DNA of 64,000 bases from Pseudomonas viridiflava (lineage in GTDB: Bacteria > Pseudomonadota > Gammaproteobacteria > Pseudomonadales > Pseudomonadaceae): contig NZ_UUON01000051.1 in assembly GCF_900590885.1 (NCBI RefSeq), forward strand, positions 1 through 64,000, in the 5' to 3' direction. Shown in pieces: positions 48,894-59,565 of this stretch. A model generated the notes under the pieces. That model did no database searches, had not been told where the DNA came from, and saw nothing but the letters and a program-made list of their open reading frames with translations. How positions within the stretch are numbered: the first letter of the stretch is position 1; each line of letters begins with the position of its first letter. The position numbers and the translations under genes are program-made.

Positions 48894-51800
48894 TCAGCGC
48901 CCCTTAATCACCAGATCCGCCGGAGTTTCCCCCACCGCCTGCCAGTTCGGCCGGTACATCGACTCCACCTGCGGCGGCGGCACTCGATACGTCCCCGGCG
49001 TCACAGCACGCGCCAGGTACAGCAGGTGCGTAGTCCCCGAACCGTCCAGGTTCATCGCCGCCACATAACGGTCATCCCTGAACTCCTGATGCTTGAGCGT
49101 CGAGTTCTGCATCGACTCACGCCATTCCTTCACCTGGCTGCTGGCGTTCTCCAGGCTGGCGGCACTTTGCGCCAGGTTCTGGTTTTCCAGCTCCAGGCCG
49201 GCCGGCAGCAAGTCCACCACCAGGGCATCCGGCACCCGTTGCTTGGCGCTCACCGCCAAGTGCACCAACACCAGATCACCACTGTTGAGGTTGCGCAGGT
49301 TCAACGGCTGGCCATTCATGCCCAGGTACTCGCGGCGGATGCTCAAGTTTTCACCGCCCGCAGCCGGAGGCACTTGTGGATAACCCGAAATCGTCAACTG
49401 CTGGTACACAGGCGTATCGCCCTGATTGCTCAAGGCGAGATCGCTGGACAGCTGCTTGCCGTCCAGTGCCAGGGTCGACTGCTGGTTATTCAATTCCTGC
49501 ACACCGCCACTGCCGGTCAGCGACACCTGCCAGTTCGCCTCAGGCTTCGCGAACCCCAACCGCCCGGCGAGGAACAGCGAATTACGCTCCTGGGTCGACA
49601 GGTACGGGCTGGCCGCCAACTGATCCGACAGCGCGAACAAACGCTCCTCGCGCTTGCCCTTGGCCAGGTCATTTTCTTCGAGCAGGGCCAGAATCATCGC
49701 CTGGTCGCGCAACGGGCTGCCGTAGTCGGCCAGCCATTCATTGGCATTGCGTTGCGTCGCCAAGCCGGCGAGCAAGGCCTGATCGGCGCGCGGCTGGTCG
49801 CCCATCTTCTGCAGCGCGACAGCCAGCTGCACCAACGGCAGACCGGAGCGCGCCTCGCTGCGTCGTTCAAAAATGCTGCGCAGCGCGCCCAACGGCGCCT
49901 GCTGACTGCGCGCCAACACCATACCGGCGTAGGCCTGCACTGCAAAGCGAGTGTGGTCGGCGTTGTCGCTGTAATCGACCTCGATCAGGTTGCGCTCCTG
50001 CACGTACCGCAGCAGGCGCTCGCTGGCTTTCTTCAAGGCCTCAGGCGGCACGGCGAAACCCTGGTCGCGGGCGCGCAGCAGGAAGTCGGTGACATACGCG
50101 GTCAGCCAGTATTCCTCTTCGCCATCGGCGCCCCACAGGCCAAAGCTGCCGTTGTAGCGCTGCATGCCCAGCAGGCGTTCGACGCCCAATTCGATCTTGC
50201 GTTTACGCTCGGCATCCGGCTCACCCTTGATGCTCAAGCGCTTGAGCAAGGCATCATCGGCATACAGCGACGGGTACAAGCCACTGGCGGTTTGCTCCAG
50301 GCAACCGTAAGGGTAAGCCTTGAGCGCCGAGATCTGCGCGCCGAGGTTCAAGGGCGGGCGGCTCGACAGGCTCAGCAGCGCTTCACGCCCTGAGGTATCG
50401 AATTGGTCCAATGCACCGGCGGGCAGGCTCCACGCATCGCTTTTGAGCACCGCGCGGTAATGCTTGAGCAGCGCCGGGTACGCGGGGCGCACGCCCAGGG
50501 TCCATTCGCGGCTGAACGGCGGCAGGTTTTCACCCGGCAGGTCGAGGCCATTCACGGTGACTTTGACCTTGCCCTGCCCCAGGCCGCCCCAGGCTTTCAC
50601 CGGGATACGCAGGGTGGTGCGCTGGCCCTGCTTCAACTCGACGGTTTGCGCGCCATTGTTGACCAACTCCAACTGCCCTTCGGCACTCAGTTGCACCTCC
50701 AGCTTCTGCGCCTTGCCCGACAGGTTGGACAGGTCCAGCGCCACGCTGGTCTGGTCGCCACCGGCGAGGAAACGCGGGGCCGACAGCTCGGCGATCAGCG
50801 GTGCAGCAATCACCGTTTTGGCTTCGGCCATGCCGTAGCGGTCATCGTTCCAGGCCTGGGCCATCAGGCGCAACTCACCGTTGAAGTCCGGGATATTGAC
50901 GCTGACTTCGCCCTCGCCCTGCTCGTTCAAGGTCACCGGCGCGCTTTGCAGGGCGACGATGGTCACACTGGTGTCCGGGCGCTTGCCGCCCTTGGCCAAC
51001 GCTGCGTCACCCCCGAATGCCAGGCTGGCCAGGCGGCCCTGGCCGGCTTCGATCAATTGGCCATAGATGTCGAACTGGTCCACGCCATAGGCCTTGCGGC
51101 CAAACAGGCTGGAGTACGGATCGGGCGTCGGGTATTCGGTGATATTGAGAATGCCCACGTCCACCGCTGCCACCAGTACATGCACCTGCTTGGGCACGCT
51201 GCCATCGGCATTTTTGGCGGCAATTTTCACCGTCAGCGGCTGTTTGGGGCGCATTTTTTCCGGCGCGGTGAGGGTCACGCCCAGCTTGCGCTGGGTGCGA
51301 TCCAGCGGCAGATGCAGCAGGCCCACGGCACGTTTGGGGGTGATATTGGCTTTGCGCTCGCCGGGGCGAATCACCAGCGCGCTGACATACAGGTCATGGC
51401 GCGACCATTTCGGGTCGAGCTTGACCGCGAAACTCTTGCCCTCGGCCGGCACGTCGATTTCCTGCCACCACAGTGGGCCTTCGGCGGATTCCACCAGCAG
51501 GTAGCCTTTACCAGCAGCCGGCGGCGTGACGGTGACGTTGGCGGTATCGCCGTCGCCATACGCGGGTTTATCCAACGCGAGTTTGACCTGATCGGGGCGC
51601 ACGGCGCCGCCTTCGGTGTTGTCCTGGGCCTGGTAACCGGCCCAGAAACGCAGGCTGCTGACCAGGCCGGTCTGCGGGTCTTCGACCTCGACACGGTATG
51701 GACCCCACTCCACCTGGAAGCTGACCTTGGCGGTGTCGCCAGCCTTGATGTTCAGGGTCTGTTCATCGAGGTTGAGGAATTTCTCGTTGAAGTGGTAGCT

Positions 51801-53789
51801 CCAGCCGTCATTCTCCGAGTAGTTCCAGTAGTAGTCGCGGCGCTCGCGCACCAGGCGCACCTTGAGGTTCTGCGCGGCGAGTTTCTGCCCGTCCTGGTTG
51901 GCCAGCAGCACTTCGAATTCCGCCGGACCATCGCCATTGGTTTCCTTGCCGTCAAACAACCCGCGCAGGCCCGGCAGCTGCCCGGCCGGCCAGATCGGCT
52001 GCACCAGGCGCCGGGTGATCGGCCGCCCGCCGGACTCTTGCAGGCTGGCTTGCACGATCAGTTGCAGCGGCGACTTGGCCTCGGCCCATTTGCTTTCCAG
52101 GGTCAGGTCTTCCTGGCCCTTGGCGTCGAGTACCGTCTCATCCAGCTCGAAATCCTGACTCAGTTCTTCTTCGGTCACGGAGCCGAACTGGTAACCCGGC
52201 AGCGCCTTGACCGCTTCACGCAGCGGGCGCACATACACCTGGCCGCTGACCCGGTTGCCCGACGCCGGCGCACCGTAGAGGTAACGCCCGTTGACGTGAA
52301 TGACCGGGTTGTCGGCCGGGCTCAACGCCGTGTCGCTGCCCTTGAGTTCCAGCGCCAGGCGCTCGGGCAGGAAGTCTTCGACGAGGAATTCATACAACTG
52401 CGGCTTGCCGTCGCCCAGGTCGAACACCAACTGCCAGCGCCCGGTGGGTGCTTCGCTGTTCAACTGCAACTGGTATTGATAGAGGCCGGACGCATCGGCA
52501 TCCCACACAAACTTGCGGCTCACCTGCTCATCCGGGCGGCGCACTTCGACGCTCACCGGCTGTGGCTTGACCGCGTTGCCGTCCTTATCGCGCAGCAGGG
52601 CATTGAGCAGCACGGTTTCGCCGGGGCGATACAGGTCGCGCGGGCCGAACACAAAGAACTGCAACGGGTGCGAAGGTTGGCCGCCGATATCGAACTCGGC
52701 CAGGTCCAGCGCGGCGCTGTCCAGGCGCAGCATGCTGGTTTGCTCACCCTGCTTGGCCAGCAACACCTGGGCTTTTTTCGGCAATGGCAGCTCGGCGTGG
52801 CCACCCTTTTCGGTCTTGCCCTGGCCCACCACGCGGCCATCGGCATCCAGCACTTCAAGGTCGACGCCATCCAGCGCCTTGCCGCCTTCGAGGGCCTGGG
52901 TAAACACATCCAGGCGATTGGCGTAGCGGTGCACCGACAGGCCGATATCACTCAAGGTGAACAGCGTGGCCGGTTGCGAATAGTTGTAGGTGCCCGAGGC
53001 GCGCATCACCGCCAGGTACACGCCCGGCTGCTGCAATTGCTTGAGGCCGGCGATCGGCAGCAACAGCGTTTCGCGGGTATTGCGCGCAGGGTTCAGGTCG
53101 AAGCGCCCGCCGTAGACCAGATCGGCCAACGGCAGCAATTCGCGGGATTCATAACTTTGCAGGCTGGTGTTGCGGCCCCACTGCGCGAGGAACGACGGCA
53201 GGGATTCGGGCTTGATGCGGAAGAATTCGACGTCGATCTTGTCGACGTTCAACGCGATCACCGGCAGGCCTTCGGCCAGGCGCGTCGGCAGCAAGGTGCC
53301 ACGGCTGGCGAAGCCGACGGTGGCTTGCAGGTCACGGGTTTCCAGACGGGCGCTGTACTCGGCAGCGAGCTTGTTGTCGTTGACCGCCTTGACCCCGGCA
53401 TCCACCGTCAGCACCAGCTTGCGCTGCGGTTCCAGGTGGCGCAGGCGCAGTTCCATCAGGTTGTCGGACAGCTCCCACGCGCCATCGACCTTGCCCGATT
53501 TGCTGTCCACCAGGTGCAGTTTGTCGGCGAACTTCTGCTCCGGATCCAACGGGATGGAAAAGCTCACCGACAAGGTACTGGCCCCGTCCAGCTGCACTTC
53601 GGACACGTCCACCACGCTCAACTCGCGCCCGGCGTAACGCTGTTTCAACGCCGCCACATCCACCGCCGCCTTGGCCGGTTTGGGGGCCGCCACTGCGGTT
53701 GGCGCAGGCGGAGCAGCCGGTTTATCGGAGGAATCGCAGGCGCTCAGCAGGGCCAGCGCGCAAGCCAGGATCAGTCCTTTGTTCAGCAT
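48894..53789 (-). CDS. yfhM: Bacterial alpha-2-macroglobulin, lipoprotein
   Basis: A protein of 1631 residues. The signal peptide has a lipobox (LLSAC, Cys about 18), so it is lipid-anchored and most likely periplasmic. The MG1-MG-type domains and bait region are followed by the thiol-ester domain, with the reactive CLEQ in YGCLEQTASGLYP (about residue 1160), so this is the thioester-bearing type that can trap proteases. It matches E. coli YfhM (about 1653 residues), whose gene partners pbpC and is thought to protect the cell when the wall is damaged. Here the two genes are separated by a small plus-strand gene. The long antisense frame inside it is not a gene. Confidence 0.92.
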   Translation of the reverse strand: MLNKGLILACALALLSACDSSDKPAAPPAPTAVAAPKPAKAAVDVAALKQRYAGRELSVVDVSEVQLDGASTLSVSFSIPLDPEQKFADKLHLVDSKSGKVDGAWELSDNLMELRLRHLEPQRKLVLTVDAGVKAVNDNKLAAEYSARLETRDLQATVGFASRGTLLPTRLAEGLPVIALNVDKIDVEFFRIKPESLPSFLAQWGRNTSLQSYESRELLPLADLVYGGRFDLNPARNTRETLLLPIAGLKQLQQPGVYLAVMRASGTYNYSQPATLFTLSDIGLSVHRYANRLDVFTQALEGGKALDGVDLEVLDADGRVVGQGKTEKGGHAELPLPKKAQVLLAKQGEQTSMLRLDSAALDLAEFDIGGQPSHPLQFFVFGPRDLYRPGETVLLNALLRDKDGNAVKPQPVSVEVRRPDEQVSRKFVWDADASGLYQYQLQLNSEAPTGRWQLVFDLGDGKPQLYEFLVEDFLPERLALELKGSDTALSPADNPVIHVNGRYLYGAPASGNRVSGQVYVRPLREAVKALPGYQFGSVTEEELSQDFELDETVLDAKGQEDLTLESKWAEAKSPLQLIVQASLQESGGRPITRRLVQPIWPAGQLPGLRGLFDGKETNGDGPAEFEVLLANQDGQKLAAQNLKVRLVRERRDYYWNYSENDGWSYHFNEKFLNLDEQTLNIKAGDTAKVSFQVEWGPYRVEVEDPQTGLVSSLRFWAGYQAQDNTEGGAVRPDQVKLALDKPAYGDGDTANVTVTPPAAGKGYLLVESAEGPLWWQEIDVPAEGKSFAVKLDPKWSRHDLYVSALVIRPGERKANITPKRAVGLLHLPLDRTQRKLGVTLTAPEKMRPKQPLTVKIAAKNADGSVPKQVHVLVAAVDVGILNITEYPTPDPYSSLFGRKAYGVDQFDIYGQLIEAGQGRLASLAFGGDAALAKGGKRPDTSVTIVALQSAPVTLNEQGEGEVSVNIPDFNGELRLMAQAWNDDRYGMAEAKTVIAAPLIAELSAPRFLAGGDQTSVALDLSNLSGKAQKLEVQLSAEGQLELVNNGAQTVELKQGQRTTLRIPVKAWGGLGQGKVKVTVNGLDLPGENLPPFSREWTLGVRPAYPALLKHYRAVLKSDAWSLPAGALDQFDTSGREALLSLSSRPPLNLGAQISALKAYPYGCLEQTASGLYPSLYADDALLKRLSIKGEPDAERKRKIELGVERLLGMQRYNGSFGLWGADGEEEYWLTAYVTDFLLRARDQGFAVPPEALKKASERLLRYVQERNLIEVDYSDNADHTRFAVQAYAGMVLARSQQAPLGALRSIFERRSEARSGLPLVQLAVALQKMGDQPRADQALLAGLATQRNANEWLADYGSPLRDQAMILALLEENDLAKGKREERLFALSDQLAASPYLSTQERNSLFLAGRLGFAKPEANWQVSLTGSGGVQELNNQQSTLALDGKQLSSDLALSNQGDTPVYQQLTISGYPQVPPAAGGENLSIRREYLGMNGQPLNLRNLNSGDLVLVHLAVSAKQRVPDALVVDLLPAGLELENQNLAQSAASLENASSQVKEWRESMQNSTLKHQEFRDDRYVAAMNLDGSGTTHLLYLARAVTPGTYRVPPPQVESMYRPNWQAVGETPADLVIKGR

Positions 53790-54070
53790 GGGGCACTCGT
53801 AGTGAGAGGGGTCCGAGGGATGAACTATATATCAGCGTCGGCCAAGCCGATGTGGCGCTGGTCACATTGACCGACGGAGGGTGGTTTGGTTCTGGACGCT
53901 CTCAAGCCCAAGACAAATCCCACAAACAATGAAGATCAAATGTGGGATGGGGCTTGCCCCCGATAGCGGTGGTTCAGCAAAAAATATTTGTCTGATACAC
54001 CGCCATCGGGGGCAAGCCCCCTCCCACATTAATCCACCCCAGTTACAATGCCGCTCCCCAAGGAGCCCTC
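53790..54070. other. Gap between alpha-2-macroglobulin and dinF genes with a REPIN
   Basis: The 281-bp divergent gap holds the alpha-2-macroglobulin promoter region, a REPIN at 53942-54027 and the AAGGAGCCCTC ribosome site of dinF. No ORF is supported. Confidence 0.6.
53942..54027. repeat. REPIN upstream of dinF
   Basis: GTGGGATGGGGCTTGCCCCCG at the left, one base different from the class core, and the mirrored GGGGGCAAGCCCCCTCCCAC at the right, with about 45 bases between. It lies 44 bases before the dinF start. Confidence 0.9.
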
Positions 54071-55408
54071 ATGCCCACCCTACTCACCGACTGGCGCCAC
54101 CGCCCGACCCACCGCCGCGTCTGGGCCCTGGCCGCGCCGATGATCCTGTCGAACATCTCGGTGCCGCTGGTAGCCCTGGTCGACAGCATGGTCATCGGCC
54201 ACCTGCCCCACGCCCACCAGCTTGGCGCCGTGGCTGTCGGCGCCAGCCTCTACACCTTCCTGGCCTGGGCCATGGGCTTCCTGCGCATGGGTTCCACCGG
54301 CTTTGCCGCACAAGCTGCCGGGCGCGGGGATGGCGCGGCGCTGCGGCAGATCCTGTTGCAAGGCCTGCTGCTGGCGCTCGGCTTGGCGATGTTGCTGGGC
54401 ACGGTCGGTATTCCCTTCAGCCACCTGGCGCTGGAATGGATGCAGCCCTCGCCCGAGCTGAACCAACTGACCCAGGATTTCTTCCACACCCGCCTGTTCG
54501 GCCTGCCCGCCGCCCTTGCCAGCTATGCACTGGTCGGCTGGTTCCTGGGCACACAAAACGCCCGTGCGCCGCTGGCGATTTTGCTCACCACCAACCTCGT
54601 CAACATCGCACTGAACCTGTGGTTTGTACTGGGCCTGGATTGGGGCGTGGTCGGTTCGGCAAGAGCGTCCGTCGTGGCCGAATGGACCGGTGCCCTGCTT
54701 GGCCTGGCCATGACGCAAAAAGCCCTGCGCGCCTACCCCGGGCATATCGCCTGGGCCGCGTTGAAAGTGTGGGAGAGCTGGCGCCCGTTGCTGGCGGTCA
54801 ACCGCGACATTTTTATCCGCAGCCTCGCGCTGCAATCGGTGTTTTTCATGATCACGGTGCAGGGCGCGCGCCTGGGCGATGCCACGGTGGCGGCCAACGC
54901 GCTGCTGCTCAACGGCCTGCTGCTGACCGCCCATGCGCTGGACGGCCTGGCCCATGCGGTCGAAGCCCTGTGCGGCCACGCCATCGGTGCCCATGACCGC
55001 CACGCACTACGCCGCTCGCTGGTGGTGGCCGGCGGCTGGTCGCTGCTCGCCAGCGTGGGTTTTGCCCTGCTGTTCAGCGTCGCCGGGCACCTGTTTATCG
55101 CCATGCAGACCGACATCCCCAGCGTGCGCGCAACCGCCGACCTGTACCTGCCGTACCTTGCCGTGCTGCCGTTGATTGCGGTGTGGAGTTATTTGCTGGA
55201 CGGTCTGTTTATCGGCGCCACCCGCGCGCGGGAAATGCGTAACGGGATGCTGCTGACGGTGCTGCTCACGCTGCCATTCGCCTGGGCCTTGCAAGGGCTG
55301 GGCAACCACGGGCTGTGGCTGACCTTTTTGCTGTTCATGGCCTTGCGCAGCCTTACTTTGTGGGCGATTGCCTGGCGATTGAACCGCCAGGACCAGTGGC
55401 TTGGATAA
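54071..55408 (+). CDS. dinF: MATE-family efflux protein, DinF type
   Basis: A protein of 445 residues with 12 membrane helices. The start RVWALAAPMILSNISVPLVALVD (about 17-38) and MGSTGFAAQA match DinF of E. coli, and the two halves are related as usual in MATE exporters. It exports cationic drugs or metabolites using a Na+ or H+ gradient; the substrate is not known. Ribosome site AAGGAG. The last 56 bases overlap the convergent lipoprotein hydrolase gene. No LexA box is evident upstream, although a REPIN occupies the region. Confidence 0.85.
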   Translation: MPTLLTDWRHRPTHRRVWALAAPMILSNISVPLVALVDSMVIGHLPHAHQLGAVAVGASLYTFLAWAMGFLRMGSTGFAAQAAGRGDGAALRQILLQGLLLALGLAMLLGTVGIPFSHLALEWMQPSPELNQLTQDFFHTRLFGLPAALASYALVGWFLGTQNARAPLAILLTTNLVNIALNLWFVLGLDWGVVGSARASVVAEWTGALLGLAMTQKALRAYPGHIAWAALKVWESWRPLLAVNRDIFIRSLALQSVFFMITVQGARLGDATVAANALLLNGLLLTAHALDGLAHAVEALCGHAIGAHDRHALRRSLVVAGGWSLLASVGFALLFSVAGHLFIAMQTDIPSVRATADLYLPYLAVLPLIAVWSYLLDGLFIGATRAREMRNGMLLTVLLTLPFAWALQGLGNHGLWLTFLLFMALRSLTLWAIAWRLNRQDQWLG

Positions 55409-56246
55409 ACGCCGTGACCCGATCCAGCACCGGCGCCAGCCAGCGCAGCGGTTTGGAAATGGACGCCACCAGCGTCGCGTGGCCGGTCTTGGTGAAATAG
55501 AAGGTTTCGACCGGCACACCGGCCTCGCTCAGCTTTTTCGCCAGCCCACCGGTATTACGTGTCGGGTTGACGAGGTTGTCGTCGGTCGAGGCGATCAACA
55601 GGCTTGGCGGCGCAGCGTGGCTGACGTGGTTGATCGGCTGGGATTCGGGCGGTGAGTCGGGAAAGAAAAACACCGGTTTCACGTCCGGATTTTCAATCGG
55701 CAGGAAATCATACGGCCCGGCCAGGCCGATCCAGCCTTTGAATATCGACGGCGCCAGGCCCACGTCTTTGAGCCAGCGCGCATCCAGCGCCAGCATCGAG
55801 GCGTTGTAGGCACCAGAGCTGTGGCCCATCACATACAGTTGATCGAGATCGGCGCCGTACTCGGCGATGTGCTGGTGGGTCCAGGCCACCGCTTTTGCGC
55901 CGTCCTGGAGAAACGCGGGGTAACGCACTTGCGGGTAGAGCCGGTAATCGGCGATCACCACCACAATTCCACGCGAGGCCAGAGCTTCGCCGACAAAACC
56001 GTAGTCATCCTTGGAACCGCTGTTCCAGCTGCCGCCATAGAAAAACACCACCACGGGCGCATTCGGGATCTCAGGGAGGGGACGGTATATATCGAGCTTC
56101 TGGCGAGGGTCGTCGCCGTAGGCGATGGAAGCGGTTTTGGTGAAGGTGCTTGAAGGCGTCAGTGCGTTAAGCACTTTGATCGGCGAGCAGGCCGCCAACA
56201 ATGCGGCGATGGCCAGGGTAAACACCTGAAAGAACTTGCTCGACAT
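55353..56246 (-). CDS. Alpha/beta-hydrolase lipoprotein (esterase/BD-FAE-like)
   Basis: A protein of 297 residues. The N-terminus has a lipobox (LAAC, Cys about 20). The HGG-like oxyanion region reads FFYGGSWNSG (about 69), the nucleophile Ser is in MGHSSGAYNA (about 138-147), the acid is probably in STDDNLVN and the catalytic His in TGHATLVAS. It resembles the HSL/carboxylesterase group. The C-terminal about 18 codons overlap dinF on the other strand. The natural substrate is unknown. Confidence 0.82.
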   Translation of the reverse strand: MSSKFFQVFTLAIAALLAACSPIKVLNALTPSSTFTKTASIAYGDDPRQKLDIYRPLPEIPNAPVVVFFYGGSWNSGSKDDYGFVGEALASRGIVVVIADYRLYPQVRYPAFLQDGAKAVAWTHQHIAEYGADLDQLYVMGHSSGAYNASMLALDARWLKDVGLAPSIFKGWIGLAGPYDFLPIENPDVKPVFFFPDSPPESQPINHVSHAAPPSLLIASTDDNLVNPTRNTGGLAKKLSEAGVPVETFYFTKTGHATLVASISKPLRWLAPVLDRVTAFIQATGPGGSIARQSPTK

Positions 56247-56289
56247 TGCTCAGCCCTCACACAATTTCAGGATTAGCAGTGCTTCAAAT

Positions 56290-56391
56290 GTGGGAGGGGC
56301 GGTGCGACGATTCGACTTGCCCCCGATGGCGGTGGATCAGCTAACACATGTATCACTGATGCACCGCTATCGGGGGCAAGCCCCCTCCCAC
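56290..56391. repeat. REPIN between the hydrolase and speA
   Basis: GTGGGAGGGGCGGTGCGACG at the left, the longer variant with CGACTTGCCCCC, and GCAAGCCCCCTCCCAC at the right, with gatggcggtg and caccgctatc inner arms. It lies between the start of the hydrolase gene and the end of speA, which run in the same direction. Confidence 0.9.
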
Positions 56392-56414
56392 AGTTGGATT
56401 TGTATCAACTCAGC

Positions 56415-58328
<1,914 letters not shown>

Positions 58329-58470
58329 CGAAGTCCCCTATAAATGAAGGCGAAGGCGCCACCTCAAGCGGAGGCTGGCGCAGTCTAAAGAATGAAAATG
58401 ACGATTTGCCTGTAAGGGAGGTAGACCTCGCCAGCAGGACAGAGTTTAGCCACAGGTTGGGAAGCGGCTG

Positions 58471-58842
58471 TCAGCCGCCGGACTTCTTGGCCTTGTAACC
58501 GAGCTTGATCAGCTCGGCCAACAGCAATTCGACGTGATCGCCCTGGATTTCGATGACCCCGTCTTTCAACGCGCCACCGGTGCCACAGCGCTTTTTCAGC
58601 GTGGTGGCGAGTTCCTTCAGGGCATCTTCGGCCAACGGCACGCCGGTGATGGTGGTCACCGTCTTGCCGCCACGGCCTTTGCTCTCGCGGCGCACGCGGG
58701 CAATACCGTCGCCTTCGGGGATCAGGGTCTGTTTGCAGATGCACGAATCCACGGGCTGACGACAGTCCGGGCAGTGTCGACCTGCATCGGTGGAAAATAC
58801 CAGGCCGCCAAGGGCGGCGAAGGATGCGGCTTTTTTGGCCAC
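58471..58842 (-). CDS. SUI1/YciH-family translation factor
   Basis: A protein of 123 residues. An N-terminal zinc-ribbon-like CPDCxxxxDSCIC (CPDCRQPVDSCIC, about 25-37) is followed by the SUI1 fold with GRGGKTVTTITGVPL (about 56) and KKRCGTGGALKDG. It resembles E. coli YciH and the eIF1 family, which affects start-codon fidelity. I chose GTG 58842, which has AGAGG seven bases upstream, instead of TTG 58848, which is too close to it. It lies upstream of speA on the same strand, and the gap between them is 142 bases. Confidence 0.87.
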   Translation of the reverse strand: MAKKAASFAALGGLVFSTDAGRHCPDCRQPVDSCICKQTLIPEGDGIARVRRESKGRGGKTVTTITGVPLAEDALKELATTLKKRCGTGGALKDGVIEIQGDHVELLLAELIKLGYKAKKSGG

Positions 58843-59025
58843 CGGCAATCCTCTTGGGAGGATGGAGACTGATCGGTCTGCGCCAAGGGCGTGGACCGAC
58901 CGCGAAGCCCCACTCAGGCAGGGGCAGCGCTACCGGCCCGCCAAGGCGGTCCGGGTGAAAAGTCGCGCAGTGTAACGGCAAAAAGCCGACTTGCTAAGAG
59001 CCAAATAGCGCCAATTTATGCAACT

Positions 59026-59565
59026 TTAGCGACGCAGGGCCAGATAGCGCCGCAAGCCCTCTTGGGCGTCCGGGCAGTAGGGCTTTTGTTCGGCCTCTTG
59101 CAGGACGGTTTCAATCGGTAAAAAGCGCGCTTCCATGACCTCTTCGGGCTGCAGGCGCAGGGGCCCGTCCCAGGTCGCGGAGTAGGACGTGCACCAGAGC
59201 CGGCTGTCGCCGTCCTCGAAGTAGAAATGGTCATGTTCGACCAGCTCTACCCCGCCAACGCCCAATTCTTCTTCCAGTTCACGGGCCGCCGACGCGGCGT
59301 AAGACTCACCCGCCGCGACCATCCCGCCCGCCGCCGTATCCCAGAAACCCGGATACATGGCTTTGCTCAGGGTGCGCCGATGCACACACAGCTCGCCGCT
59401 GGAGTTGAACAGGAAGATAAAGGTGCAACGGCCGATCAGGCCGCGCTGGCGCAGGTCGGACCTGACCAGGTGGCCGAGCAGGTTGTCCTGCTCGTCGACC
59501 CAGCAGATCAGTTCGGCATCGGAGGCCGCGCGGTGGGCGGCCTCCTTTTGAGTCGCGTCCATCAT
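59026..59565 (-). CDS. Nudix hydrolase
   Basis: A protein of 179 residues. The Nudix box is GGMVAAGESYAASAARELEE, followed by ELGV (about residues 75-98), complete with the essential Glu residues. The layout, with the front strand FIFLFNSSGELCVHRRT, resembles YfcD-type proteins, so it may clean up a damaged nucleotide or a related diphosphate. The substrate is unknown. ATG 59565 overlaps the DUF2333 stop as TGATG; a second ATG follows one codon later. It is downstream of and coupled to the DUF2333 gene. Confidence 0.87.
   Translation of the reverse strand: MMDATQKEAAHRAASDAELICWVDEQDNLLGHLVRSDLRQRGLIGRCTFIFLFNSSGELCVHRRTLSKAMYPGFWDTAAGGMVAAGESYAASAARELEEELGVGGVELVEHDHFYFEDGDSRLWCTSYSATWDGPLRLQPEEVMEARFLPIETVLQEAEQKPYCPDAQEGLRRYLALRR

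Noticed and set aside
50403..53870. Open frame of 1155 codons on the plus strand
   Set aside because: It is antisense to the alpha-2-macroglobulin gene, has a Gln/His/Arg/Val-biased composition and no domain motifs. High GC content keeps such frames open.
54071..55408. LexA box for dinF as in E. coli
   Set aside because: No CTGT-N8-ACAG-type sequence stood out in the gap, which is filled by a REPIN.
7954..56391. GTGGGAG repeats considered as a CRISPR array
   Set aside because: The copies are scattered, palindromic and not regularly spaced, and no Cas gene is present. They are REP elements.
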